Shown: positions 50,365-58,751 of the stretch, piece by piece
How the letters are laid out: each line of letters starts with the position of its first letter
How positions within the stretch are numbered: the first letter of the stretch is position 1
Assembly: GCF_017311415.1 (NCBI RefSeq)
Contig: NZ_JAEKIS010000015.1
Location: 1-64,000, forward strand
DNA from: Salipiger abyssi
Lineage (GTDB): Bacteria > Pseudomonadota > Alphaproteobacteria > Rhodobacterales > Rhodobacteraceae
Reading direction: 5' to 3'
Length of the DNA stretch: 64,000 bases
The notes under the pieces: model-generated
Databases searched by the model: none
The model's input: the letters and a program-made list of their open reading frames with translations, nothing else
Told to the model about the DNA's origin: nothing
Translations under genes and position numbers: made by a program

Positions 50365-52482
50365 ATGTCCGCCGCCGACACCCTCGTTCAGCTTCGCTAT
50401 CGTTTCCTGCCCGACCATGTGGTCGGGGAGGTGCTGTCGAAGCGCTGGACCGACAACGCGATCCCGTTCATTGCGCTGCTGCTCACGCTGGCCGTGTTCG
50501 GCAGCGTCAATCCCGGCATGTTCACCGCCTTCGGCATGTATGACCTAGCCGGTCAGATCGCCGAGTTCGGGCTGCTGGCCATCGCGCTGACGCTGGTGAT
50601 GATCTCCGGCGGGATCGACCTGTCGATCGGCTCGGTCTTTGCGCTCTGCGCGATGACGGTGCTGACCGCGCTCAACGTCTACAACCTGCCGCTGCCGGTG
50701 GCGGTGGGGATCACGCTGGGCGTGGGCGCGGTCTGCGGCGCGATCAACGGCGTGCTGATCGGCTATCTGCGGCTGCGGGCCTTCCTGACCACCCTCGTGA
50801 CGCTGGTCATGTTCCGCTCCATCTACGAGATGGTGCTGCCGAAATTCGCCACCCAGATCGTGCTGGGCATGCCGGACTCGGTGGTCTGGGACGAGCTGGG
50901 TTTCGGCTCCTTCCTCGGGCTGCCCTATGCGTTCTTCCTCTCGGCGCTGATCGCGCTGATCTGGCATGTGGTGCTGTCGCGCTCGCGGCCCGGCTGGCAC
51001 ATCGCCGCCGTGGGCGGGGCGCGGCGCTCGGCGCATAACGCCGGCATCAATGTGCGGCTGGTGGTCTGCCTGACTTACGTGTTCTGCGGCATGATGGTGG
51101 CCGCCGCCGCGACGCTCTTTGCCGCGCGGCTGACCAGCGTGGGCACCGATACCGGGCTGGGCATGGAGATCTCGGTGCTGACGGCGGTGATCCTCGGCGG
51201 CACGACGCTGGGCGGCGGGCGCGGCTCGGTGGCCAAGGCGCTGATCGGGTCGGTGATCGTGCTGATCCTGACCAACGGGCTGCTGCAACTGGGCGTCATC
51301 GGCACCGTCTCGGCGCTGATCCTCGGTGTGGTGCTGCTGCTTGCGGTGTGGCTGGATGTGCGCTGGGTCAAGAACCGGCAGAAGCTCATCGACAGCTCGT
51401 ATGTCTCGCCTGCCTATATCAAGCTGACCGAGAGCGTGAACGCCGCCGAGAACCCGGTATATGCGGTCAACGACAAGCTGCGCGATGTGCAGACCATCGG
51501 TCTGGGCGAGGTCGAAGGCCCCGAGGATGTGGCGGTGGACCGCGCCGGCAATATCTATTCCGGCTCGCGCCATGGCGAGATTCACCGCTGGCTGGCCCCC
51601 GATTTCACCCGGCACGAGATTTTCGCCCATATCGGCGGCGGCACCTTCGGGATGAACTTCGACAAGGACGATAACCTCGTGGTCTGCGTCGGCGGCATGG
51701 GGCTCTATATGGTGACGCCCGAGCGCGAGGTGGTGAAGCTGACGGATGAGACCAGCCGCAGCCTGACCTCGGTGATCGACGACAGCCGGATCCGGCTGGC
51801 CGACGATCTGGACATCGCGCCGGACGGGCGGGTGTTCTTTTCCGAGGCGTCGATCCGCTACACGGTGCATGACTGGCCGGTGGACATGATCGAGAGCCGC
51901 GGCAACGGGCGGATCATCTGTTACGACCCGCGCGACAAGTCGACAAAGACGGTGCTGAAGAACCGCATCTTCCCCAACGGGATCGTCTGCCTGCCGGACG
52001 GCGAGTCTCTGCTCTTCAACGAGACCTGGGCCTGCCGCATCTGCCGCTACTGGTATGACGGCAAGAAGAAGGGTCAGGTGGAGATCGTGCTCGACGGGCT
52101 GCCGGGCTATCCCGACAATATCAACCGCGCCAGTGACGGCAATTACTGGGTCTGCCTTGTCGGCATGCGCGGCCCGGCGCTCGACATGATGATGACGCGG
52201 CCCGGCCTGCGCCGCCGGATGACTCGGCGGATCGCGCCGGCGAACTGGATCTATCCCAACATCAACACCGGCTGCATCATCAAGATCAGCGCGACCGGCG
52301 AGGTGCTGGAATCGCTCTGGGACAAGGGCGGGGTCAATCACCCGATGGTCACCTCCTGCAAGGAGCATGAGGGTCATCTTGTCATCGGCGGGGTCAGCAA
52401 CAACCGCGTTGGTCGCTGGAAGATCCCCGGCGCCGATCCGACCTGGTCGAGCCCGGTGGATTACTGGGGGGCGAAGCAATGA
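50365..52482 (+). CDS. ABC transporter permease fused to SMP-30/strictosidine-synthase-like propeller
   Basis: A 705-residue fusion. Residues about 20-330 form an RbsC-type permease (ALTLVMISGGIDLSIGSVFALCAM near 75; GGTTLGGGRGSV near 275). After a linker (residues 330-375) the rest is a beta-propeller of the SMP-30/strictosidine synthase-like type: GLGEVEGPEDVAVDRAGNIYSG, DDLDIAPDGRVFFSEAS, NGIVCLPDGESLLFNETWACRICRYW and GYPDNINRASDGNYWVC. These resemble the adipocyte plasma-membrane-associated protein group, which hydrolyse lactones or esters. There is no internal stop or frame break, so the fusion is genuine. The carboxyl end of such permeases faces the cytosol, so the propeller would act on substrate as it enters; that is inference. 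It overlaps the next gene by four bases. Confidence 0.9.
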   Translation: MSAADTLVQLRYRFLPDHVVGEVLSKRWTDNAIPFIALLLTLAVFGSVNPGMFTAFGMYDLAGQIAEFGLLAIALTLVMISGGIDLSIGSVFALCAMTVLTALNVYNLPLPVAVGITLGVGAVCGAINGVLIGYLRLRAFLTTLVTLVMFRSIYEMVLPKFATQIVLGMPDSVVWDELGFGSFLGLPYAFFLSALIALIWHVVLSRSRPGWHIAAVGGARRSAHNAGINVRLVVCLTYVFCGMMVAAAATLFAARLTSVGTDTGLGMEISVLTAVILGGTTLGGGRGSVAKALIGSVIVLILTNGLLQLGVIGTVSALILGVVLLLAVWLDVRWVKNRQKLIDSSYVSPAYIKLTESVNAAENPVYAVNDKLRDVQTIGLGEVEGPEDVAVDRAGNIYSGSRHGEIHRWLAPDFTRHEIFAHIGGGTFGMNFDKDDNLVVCVGGMGLYMVTPEREVVKLTDETSRSLTSVIDDSRIRLADDLDIAPDGRVFFSEASIRYTVHDWPVDMIESRGNGRIICYDPRDKSTKTVLKNRIFPNGIVCLPDGESLLFNETWACRICRYWYDGKKKGQVEIVLDGLPGYPDNINRASDGNYWVCLVGMRGPALDMMMTRPGLRRRMTRRIAPANWIYPNINTGCIIKISATGEVLESLWDKGGVNHPMVTSCKEHEGHLVIGGVSNNRVGRWKIPGADPTWSSPVDYWGAKQ

Positions 52483-53579
52483 TCGCAGCCTTTCGCAACC
52501 GCATCGACGCGTTTCTCGGGCGCGGCGCGCACAGCACCTCGGTGCCGGTGATGGACGGGCCGCTCCAGCCCAACCACGCGCTCGATCATGCCGAGCTGTT
52601 TCTGAATGCCGACGGGGTGGACAACCTCGTCGACCTGGGCGGTGCCCTTGGCTTCTCCTCCGGCGCGCGGCTGATGCGCGCCGCCGGGGGCACCGCTGAA
52701 GAAATCGCCAGCTTCGAGGCCGATATCGCCTGTCTGGCGAGCGACGGCGCCGGGGCGCTGGCTGTCGGGCTCGACGGGGCGGGCATCGTGCTGCGCGGCG
52801 GCGCGCATGACGGTCGGCGCATCGAGGCCCTGGGCGGGGCAAAGCTCATCTGCCCCACGGCGGCGCTGTTTGCCGGCCCCGATACGCTGATCGTGGCGGT
52901 GGGGTCAGAGCAGCATGCCTGCACCGAATGGAAACGCGACCTGATGGCGCTGGGGCAGAGCGGCAGTGTCTGGCGCGTGGATCTCGGTTCCGGGTCCGAA
53001 GACTGTCTGGCCTGGGGGATGGGCTTCCCCTATGGGCTGGCGGCTGATGGCGACGGGATCGTGGTCAGCGAAGCCTGGCGGCACCGCCTCGTGCGGCTGG
53101 GCAAGAGCGGGGCGGGCGCGGTCACGCCGGTTCTGGCCAATCTCCCTGGCTACCCGGCGCGGCTCGCGCCCGCTCACGGCTCCGGCTACTGGATGGCGGT
53201 CTTTGCGCCGCGCAACCAGCTTGTGGAATTCGTGCTGCGCGAAACCCGGTTCCGTCAGGACATGACCGCGCAGGTGGCGCCGGAGTTCTGGATCGCCCCG
53301 GCGCTCAGCTCGGGCGACAGTTACCGCGAGCCGTTGCAGGGCGGCGCGGTGAAACAGATGGGCCTCCTGAAACCCTGGGCGCCGGTCTGGTCCTACGGGC
53401 TGGTGGTGCGGCTCGACGCCGACTTCCAGCCGGTGGCGAGCTGGCACAGCCGCGCCGATGGCACCCGCCACGGCGTCACCTCGGTCTGCGAACATGGCGG
53501 GCGGCTGGCGGTCGCGGCGAAGGGGCCGGGGGAGCTCTTGCTGATGGACGAGGTCACGATCACCGGGGAGGTCGTCTGA
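52479..53579 (+). CDS. SMP-30/strictosidine-synthase-like protein
   Basis: A 366-residue protein with the same propeller type as the fusion upstream, but shorter and more divergent. Blades can be traced in CLAWGMGFPYGLAADGDGIVVSEAWRHRLVRLG, NLPGYPARLAPAHGSGYWMAVFAPRNQLVEFVL and HGVTSVCEHGGRLAVAAKGPGELLLM, the last matching HPMVTSCKEHEGHLVIGG of the fusion. A metal-binding SMP-30 lactonase role is plausible but key residues are not certain. It overlaps the fusion stop by ATGA and the ATPase start by one base, so it is embedded in the transporter operon. There is no signal peptide. Confidence 0.8.
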   Translation: MIAAFRNRIDAFLGRGAHSTSVPVMDGPLQPNHALDHAELFLNADGVDNLVDLGGALGFSSGARLMRAAGGTAEEIASFEADIACLASDGAGALAVGLDGAGIVLRGGAHDGRRIEALGGAKLICPTAALFAGPDTLIVAVGSEQHACTEWKRDLMALGQSGSVWRVDLGSGSEDCLAWGMGFPYGLAADGDGIVVSEAWRHRLVRLGKSGAGAVTPVLANLPGYPARLAPAHGSGYWMAVFAPRNQLVEFVLRETRFRQDMTAQVAPEFWIAPALSSGDSYREPLQGGAVKQMGLLKPWAPVWSYGLVVRLDADFQPVASWHSRADGTRHGVTSVCEHGGRLAVAAKGPGELLLMDEVTITGEVV

Positions 53580-55081
53580 TGGATACGGTTCTGGAGCTGA
53601 AGGGCGCCACCAAGGATTTCCGCGGCGTCTATGCCATTCGCGACATCGACCTGAAGCTCGGTCGCGGCGAGGTGCATGCGATCCTCGGCGAGAACGGCGC
53701 GGGCAAATCGACGCTGATGAAATCGCTCGCGGGCGTGCATCAGCTCAGCGCCGGCGAGATCTATCTCGACGGCAGGCCGGTCACGTTTTCCTCGCCCTCG
53801 GACGCGCTCAAGCAGGGCATCGCCATGGTGTTTCAGGAGACCAACCTCGTGGGCTCCATGACCGTGGCGCAGAACATCTATCTGGGTGAGGAGAAATTCC
53901 TCAACCGGCTGCGCGGGCTCAATATCCGCGCCCAGACCTATCTGCTGTCGATGAATTTCGACGTCGAGCCGACGGCGCTGGTCAGTTCGCTGGGGGCGGC
54001 GCAGCGGCAGATGGTCGAGGTGGCGCGCGCCACGCATCATGACGCCAAGGTCATCATCTTCGACGAGCCCACGGCAACGCTGACGCCCGAGGAGAAACAC
54101 CATTTCTTCGGGCTGGTGAAACGGCTGAAGGAGAAGGGCGCCTCGATCCTCTTTATCACCCACGCGCTGGAAGAGGCGCTGACCCATTCCGACCGGCTGA
54201 CGGTGCTGCGCGACGGCCAGAAGGTGGCCGAGGGCGCGGTGTCCGACTTCACCCGCGACACGGTGATTCAGGCCATGGTGGGGCGCGGGCTGTCGGACGA
54301 GCTGTATGGCGCGCGCAAGGGGGTGGAGCTGCCGATCCGCACCTCGCGCAGCAAGATCCTCAGCGTCGACAACCTGTCGATGGGCAAGGTGGTGCGCAAT
54401 TCGTCCTTTTCGATCTATGACGGGCAGGTCACGGGCATGTTCGGGCTGATCGGCTCGGGCCGGACCGAAACGATGAAGATCGTCTGCGGCGCGCTGAAGC
54501 GGAATGTCTTTCACGGCGGCGAGGTGCGGCTGAACGGCAAGCCCGTGCGCTACCGCGTGCCGCGCCCGGCGATGCGCGACGGCATCGTCTATGTCACCGA
54601 GGACCGCAAGCTCGACGGGTTCTTCGAAACCATGTCGATCCGCGACAATATCATGGTGGGCAAGCTGGCGGCGGGCTCGAACCCGGCCTCGGTCGTGTCG
54701 ATGTCGCAGGCGCAGGATCTGGCGGAGGAGTGGACCAAGGCGCTGGACATTCGCGCGATCAACCCGTCCTCCAAGGTGATCGAGCTGTCGGGCGGCAACC
54801 AGCAGAAGGTGGTGATTGCCAAATCGCTGGTGCAGAAACCGCGTCTGGTGGTGTTCGACGAGCCGACGCGCGGGGTGGATGTGGGCTCCATCGTGGAGAT
54901 TCACACCCTGATCAACAAGCTGGCGGATGAGGGGATCGCGGTGGTGTTGATCTCGTCCTATTTGCCGGAGATCCTGTCGCTGTCGGACCGTATCCTTGTC
55001 GCGCGTCAGGGGCAGATCGTGGAGGAGATGAGCGCAGCGGAGGCGACCGAGCAAAGCATCATGTACGCGGCGGTGCATTGA
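53579..55081 (+). CDS. Sugar-type ABC transporter ATP-binding protein (RbsA/MglA-like, double domain)
   Basis: A 500-residue protein with two ABC cassettes. The first has Walker A GENGAGKSTLM near residue 37 and Walker B VIIFDEPTATL; its signature is the atypical LGAAQRQMVEVARA. The second has a degenerate Walker A (GLIGSGRTETM) as in RbsA/XylG, with signature LSGGNQQKVVIAKSL and Walker B LVVFDEPTRGVD. It powers the two permeases. The start overlaps the stop of the SMP-30-like gene (TGATG). It is the last gene of a six-gene operon; the next unit has its own sigma-54 type promoter 25 bases further on. Confidence 0.95.
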   Translation: MDTVLELKGATKDFRGVYAIRDIDLKLGRGEVHAILGENGAGKSTLMKSLAGVHQLSAGEIYLDGRPVTFSSPSDALKQGIAMVFQETNLVGSMTVAQNIYLGEEKFLNRLRGLNIRAQTYLLSMNFDVEPTALVSSLGAAQRQMVEVARATHHDAKVIIFDEPTATLTPEEKHHFFGLVKRLKEKGASILFITHALEEALTHSDRLTVLRDGQKVAEGAVSDFTRDTVIQAMVGRGLSDELYGARKGVELPIRTSRSKILSVDNLSMGKVVRNSSFSIYDGQVTGMFGLIGSGRTETMKIVCGALKRNVFHGGEVRLNGKPVRYRVPRPAMRDGIVYVTEDRKLDGFFETMSIRDNIMVGKLAAGSNPASVVSMSQAQDLAEEWTKALDIRAINPSSKVIELSGGNQQKVVIAKSLVQKPRLVVFDEPTRGVDVGSIVEIHTLINKLADEGIAVVLISSYLPEILSLSDRILVARQGQIVEEMSAAEATEQSIMYAAVH

Positions 55082-55104
55082 CCCTCTGCGGATATGTATG
55101 ACTT

Positions 55105-55120
55105 TGGCATGTATTTTGCG
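55105..55120 (+). promoter_or_regulatory. Sigma-54 type -24/-12 promoter of the dehydrogenase pair
   Basis: TGGCATGTATTTTGCG has GG at 55106-55107 and GC at 55118-55119. The start point would be near 55131, directly before a hairpin at 55136-55152. Confidence 0.8.
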
Positions 55121-55135
55121 TCTTGACCGACAAGC

Positions 55136-55152
55136 CCGCCCCAAAGGGGCGG
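55136..55152 (+). terminator. Hairpin after the ABC ATPase gene
   Basis: CCGCCCC and GGGGCGG arms around AAA, followed by TTT. It is probably the end of the upstream operon but lies downstream of the next promoter, so it would also be the start of that leader. Confidence 0.4.
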
Positions 55153-55217
55153 TTTGGTGAAATTCAGGGCCGCAATCGCATGTTCGCGGGGCGGCCCAAC
55201 GACCGGAGGAGTGTCGC

Positions 55218-56249
55218 ATGAAGGGCGTTGTCATTTTGGGGCAGGGCGAGCTGGAGATCCGGGAGTTTCCCGATCCCGAGCCGGGGCCGGACGAGATCGT
55301 CATCACCATGAAGGCCTCGGGCATGTGCGGCACCGACCTGCACCACCTGCGCGAGCCCTGCCGGCGGACCGAGGACAAGATCTTTATCGAGGGGCACGAG
55401 CCCTGCGGCGTGGTCTCGGCGGTGGGCGAGGCGGTGCATCCGCAGGAGGCGAGCGTCGGCGACCGGGTGATGATCCACCATTACGACGGATGCCGGGTGT
55501 GCCAGTATTGCCGATCCGGCTGGACCCAGCTTTGCCCCAACGCCAAGGTGATCTATGGCGGGCCGAACGGCCACGGCGCGCATGCGCAGTTCATGAAGGT
55601 GCCGGCGCATACGGCGATCCAGATGCCGGACGGGCTGTCCTTCAAGGCCGGGGCGGCGATTTCCTGCGGGGCGGGCACCGCCTATGGGGCGGTCAAGCGC
55701 GTGGATCTCTGCGGCGACGACACGGTTGCGATTTTCGGGCAGGGGCCGGTGGGGCTTGCCGCGACGATCTTTGCCAAGGAGTTCGGCGCGCGGGTGATCG
55801 CGCTGGATATCGGCGAGGAACGCTTGCAGATGGCGAAGAGTTTCGGCGCCGATTTCGTGGTTAACCCGCTCAAGGAAGACCCGGTCGAGGCGATCCGCGC
55901 GCTGACCGTGCGCGGCGAGGGCGCGACGAAATCCATCGAATGCAGCTCCAACCCGGATGCGCGGCGGCAGGCCATTCAGTGCGTCAAGCGCTGGGGCACT
56001 GCCTGCATGGTCGGCGCCTATGGCGATATCTCCTTCAGCACGCAGGAGATCATCCAGCTTCAGAAAACCGTGCTGGGCTCGCTGACCTTCTCCAAGAATA
56101 TGATGGACGATTGCGCCCAATGGGTGGTGCAGCGCGGCATCGACCTGGAAAAGCTCTTTACCCATGAATTCCGGCTCGATCAGGCCCATGAGGCCTATGA
56201 GCTGTTCGACCAGCAAAAGATCGGCAAGGGCGTGTTCGTCTTCGACTGA
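55218..56249 (+). CDS. Zinc-dependent alcohol dehydrogenase (MDR family)
   Basis: A 343-residue medium-chain dehydrogenase of the threonine/sorbitol dehydrogenase-like branch. Catalytic-zinc motifs are GMCGTDLHHLRE and GHEPCGVV; structural-zinc Cys are in CRVCQYCRSGWTQLC; the NAD fold has FGQGPVGLAATIFAKEFGARVIALDIGEERL with the Asp that prefers NAD. ACCGGAGGAG precedes the ATG at 55218. It forms a unit with the aldehyde dehydrogenase gene after 28 bases, giving an alcohol-to-acid route for the substrate brought in by the adjacent ABC operon; that link is inference. Confidence 0.92.
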   Translation: MKGVVILGQGELEIREFPDPEPGPDEIVITMKASGMCGTDLHHLREPCRRTEDKIFIEGHEPCGVVSAVGEAVHPQEASVGDRVMIHHYDGCRVCQYCRSGWTQLCPNAKVIYGGPNGHGAHAQFMKVPAHTAIQMPDGLSFKAGAAISCGAGTAYGAVKRVDLCGDDTVAIFGQGPVGLAATIFAKEFGARVIALDIGEERLQMAKSFGADFVVNPLKEDPVEAIRALTVRGEGATKSIECSSNPDARRQAIQCVKRWGTACMVGAYGDISFSTQEIIQLQKTVLGSLTFSKNMMDDCAQWVVQRGIDLEKLFTHEFRLDQAHEAYELFDQQKIGKGVFVFD

Positions 56250-56277
56250 CGCACGCCAGGAAGGATCAGGAGACGAC

Positions 56278-57690
56278 ATGAGACATTACGGAAAATTCTA
56301 TATCGACGGCGCCTGGGTCGACCCGATCGAGAGCCGCCCCTTCGAGCTGGTGAACCCGGCGACCGAAGAGGTCTATGCCACCGTGGCGCTCGGCTCGCCG
56401 GCGGATGTCGACCGCGCGGTCGCCGCCGCGCGCCGGGTGTTCCCGAGCTTCAGCGAGATGACCAAGGCGGAGCGGATCGAGCTGCTGGAGACCATCATCG
56501 CGGTCTATCAGAAGCGCGAAGACGACATCATGGCGGCGCTCACCGAAGAGATGGGCGCGCCGGTCTCGCTCCGGGCGCAGGTCGGCGCGGGGCTCGCCTC
56601 GATGAAACAGGCGGTGACCTCGCTCAGGGATTACGAGTTCGAGGTGCAGGAGGGCATCAATATCATCCGCCACGAGCCCATCGGCGTGGCCGGGCTCATC
56701 ACGCCGTGGAACTGGCCGGTGCAGCTTGCCTGCAACAAGCTCTCCTCGGCCTTTGCCGCCGGTTGCCCGGTGGTGCTGAAACCCTCGGAATTCACCCCCG
56801 TCAGCTCGCTGCTGCTGGCCGAGGTGGTGGACGAGGCGGGTGTGCCCGCCGGGGCCTTCAACCTGGTGAACGGCGACGGGCCCGGCGTCGGCAACGCGAT
56901 CTCGGCGCATGAGGATATCGACGTGGTCTCCTTCACCGGCTCGACCCGCGCGGGCGTTCTGGTGGCGGCGGCGGCGGCGCCCTCGGTCAAGCGCGTGGCG
57001 CAGGAGCTGGGCGGCAAATCGGCCAATATCATCCTGCCCGATGCCGATCTGAAGGCGGCGGCGGATTACAACGTCAAGCGTGGCTATTCCAATAGCGGCC
57101 AGTCCTGCCATTCGCCGACGCGGATCCTGGTGCAGGAGGATCATCTCGAAGAGGTGCTGGGCTATCTCGCCGATGCGGTGGCGACGCTGAAGGTCGGCGA
57201 TCCCAACGACCCGGAGACGACCCATGGCCCGGTGGTGAACCGCGCGCAATACGAGCGCATCCAGGGCTATATCCAGTCGGCCATCGACGAGGGCGCGCGG
57301 CTGGTCTGCGGCGGTCCGGGCCGCCCCGAGGGGCTCGACAAGGGGTTCTATATCCAGCCGACGATCTTTTCGGTGACCACCGAGAACACCATCGCCAATG
57401 AAGAGATCTTTGGCATGGTCACCTCGGTCATCACCTACAAGACCGTGGAAGAGGCCATCGCCATCGCCAATGACACCAGCTACGGGCTGGGCGGCTATGT
57501 CTTCGGCAAGGACCGCGAGCGCGCGCTCGATGTCTGCCGCAAGATCCGCGCGGGCCGGGTGTTCTATGACGGTGCGGCGGCGAATACGGCGGCGCCGATG
57601 GGCGGTTACAAGAAATCCGGCAATGGCCGCGAGATGGGCGCCTACGGGATGGAGGAATATCTCGAGGTCAAAGCGATCATCGGGTTCTGA
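56278..57690 (+). CDS. Aldehyde dehydrogenase family protein
   Basis: A 470-residue aldehyde dehydrogenase with TPWNWPVQLACNKL, SFTGSTRAGVLVA, QELGGKSANIILPDAD (general-base Glu), the catalytic Cys in NSGQSCHSPTRILV, and the closing MGGYKKSGNGREMG. AGGAGAC precedes the ATG at 56278. It uses NAD(P) to oxidise an aldehyde. It is the second gene of the pair and ends in a strong terminator, so the unit is just two genes. It is one of three aldehyde dehydrogenase genes in the window, each in a separate transport-linked unit. Confidence 0.93.
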   Translation: MRHYGKFYIDGAWVDPIESRPFELVNPATEEVYATVALGSPADVDRAVAAARRVFPSFSEMTKAERIELLETIIAVYQKREDDIMAALTEEMGAPVSLRAQVGAGLASMKQAVTSLRDYEFEVQEGINIIRHEPIGVAGLITPWNWPVQLACNKLSSAFAAGCPVVLKPSEFTPVSSLLLAEVVDEAGVPAGAFNLVNGDGPGVGNAISAHEDIDVVSFTGSTRAGVLVAAAAAPSVKRVAQELGGKSANIILPDADLKAAADYNVKRGYSNSGQSCHSPTRILVQEDHLEEVLGYLADAVATLKVGDPNDPETTHGPVVNRAQYERIQGYIQSAIDEGARLVCGGPGRPEGLDKGFYIQPTIFSVTTENTIANEEIFGMVTSVITYKTVEEAIAIANDTSYGLGGYVFGKDRERALDVCRKIRAGRVFYDGAAANTAAPMGGYKKSGNGREMGAYGMEEYLEVKAIIGF

Positions 57691-57698
57691 GACAGGAC

Positions 57699-57730
57699 GG
57701 CCCGGCCGGGAGATCCGGCCGGGCCTTTTT
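57699..57730 (+). terminator. Rho-independent terminator after the aldehyde dehydrogenase
   Basis: Perfect eleven-base arms (GGCCCGGCCGG and CCGGCCGGGCC) around a five-base loop, then TTTTT, nine bases after the stop codon. Confidence 0.93.
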
Positions 57731-57758
57731 CATCGCAGCAGGGCAGGGGGGCCATGGC

Positions 57759-58079
57759 ATGGCAGATCGGAACAGCAATGCGGGGATCTATGAGGCGGTG
57801 CCGCAATTCGGGCGGCTGCGCGACGAGGTGCTTTATAACGATGTCTGGAAACAGCCCGAGCTCAGCCCCCGCGACCGCAGCCTTGTGACCTGCGCGGTGC
57901 TGGCGGCGCTCGGCAAGAACGAGGAGCTGCGCCATCACATGGGCGTCGCGGTCGAGAACGGCGTCACCGCCGACGAGCTGCGCGGGCTGGTAGTGCAGGT
58001 GGCCTTCTACGGCGGCTGGCCCTGCGGTGTGAACGCGGCCAAGGCCGGGATGCCGATTTTCGAAAAAGAGACGGGCTGA
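57759..58079 (+). CDS. Carboxymuconolactone decarboxylase family protein
   Basis: A 106-residue alpha-helical protein of the CMD family (PF02627). The core reads LSPRDRSLVTCAVLAALGKNEELRHHMGVAVENGVTADELRGLVVQVAFYGGWPCGVNAA, matching the conserved region of 4-carboxymuconolactone decarboxylase, including the His-His-Met stretch near residue 59. There is no CxxC, so it is not an AhpD-type peroxidase helper. It is a single gene after a terminator, with GGCAGGGGGG ahead, and would be transcribed from an unrecognised promoter or by read-through. It may act in ring-derived lactone breakdown, but the substrate is unknown. Confidence 0.88.
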   Translation: MADRNSNAGIYEAVPQFGRLRDEVLYNDVWKQPELSPRDRSLVTCAVLAALGKNEELRHHMGVAVENGVTADELRGLVVQVAFYGGWPCGVNAAKAGMPIFEKETG

Positions 58080-58343
58080 GCGGCGGCGTGTCAGGCGCGT
58101 GTCTCGGTCTGAGGACACAATGTGTGCGACGCGTGTGGCAGGCGCGCAGAAACGCCCGGCGCCGCTGTTGCGCGCTGCGATCCGGTTTGTGGGATATCGG
58201 ATGAGAAAGAGCCCGCCATGCCCGGTATCGCCCAGGGGGCAGATACGGAGCGGGCGGAATCGTTGCAGGGCCGTGCCAGATCCAGAGGGAGGCGGATCTT
58301 ACCCTGCATCGCTTGCCACGGCCGCACGGCCGTAGCGGCAAAC

Positions 58344-58499
58344 TCAGATATGCTGGGATTTCCCAAAGGGCGCGCGCTTGAACAGGGCGCGTACAGACTG
58401 GCCGAAACCACGCAGGGCCGAGGCGACAGCTTGGCTGCGTTCGAGTTTGGCGGCGCGCACCAGTTGTGCAGTTGCAGCATCGGTATATTCGGACGTCAT
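58344..58499 (-). CDS. Small protein of 51 residues, DUF1127/RSP_7527-like
   Basis: A short open frame that begins MTSEYTDAATAQLVRAAKL and ends FGKSQHI, with ATG at 58499 preceded by AAAGGAAAG at a good distance. The helical, Arg/Ala-rich middle (RAAKLERSQAVASALRGF, then VRALFKRAPFG) resembles the tiny DUF1127/RSP_7527 proteins common in Rhodobacteraceae, some of which affect small-RNA or phosphate/stress responses; resemblance is by memory. It is transcribed against the neighbouring TRAP operon from the same intergenic region. It lies alone in the otherwise empty 58080-58639 gap. Confidence 0.6.
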   Translation of the reverse strand: MTSEYTDAATAQLVRAAKLERSQAVASALRGFGQSVRALFKRAPFGKSQHI

Positions 58500-58639
58500 A
58501 ATCTTTCCTTTCAGCAAGATAGAGGGAAGTTAGTGCATCCTCGGGGGGATCAGTAGACCGCTTGTCGGCAAGCCCGCTTTGCAGTTGCAGCATGGCTTGG
58601 ACGGGCGTTTTCACGACATTCGAGCGCCAATGCCTTCGT

Positions 58640-58655
58640 TGGCATAGCTTTTGCG
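58640..58655 (+). promoter_or_regulatory. Sigma-54 type -24/-12 promoter of the second TRAP operon
   Basis: TGGCATAGCTTTTGCG has GG at 58641-58642 and GC at 58653-58654. The start point near 58665 leaves a leader of about 87 bases. A GTGTC/GACAC dyad at 58099-58118 lies far upstream and could be an activator site. Confidence 0.78.
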
Positions 58656-58751
58656 ATCATATCCACGACATCGGTAAGAAATTGTTTCCGAAGGTTCAGG
58701 GGGAAGCGCCCCAAGCCCGTTCGGAACACGCGCATGCAGGGAGGGGCACGC

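Noticed and set aside
58261-58280. A reverse-strand TGGCACGG...TGC match resembling a sigma-54 promoter
   Set aside because: The GG-to-GC spacing is nine, not ten bases, which is not tolerated by most RpoN promoters.
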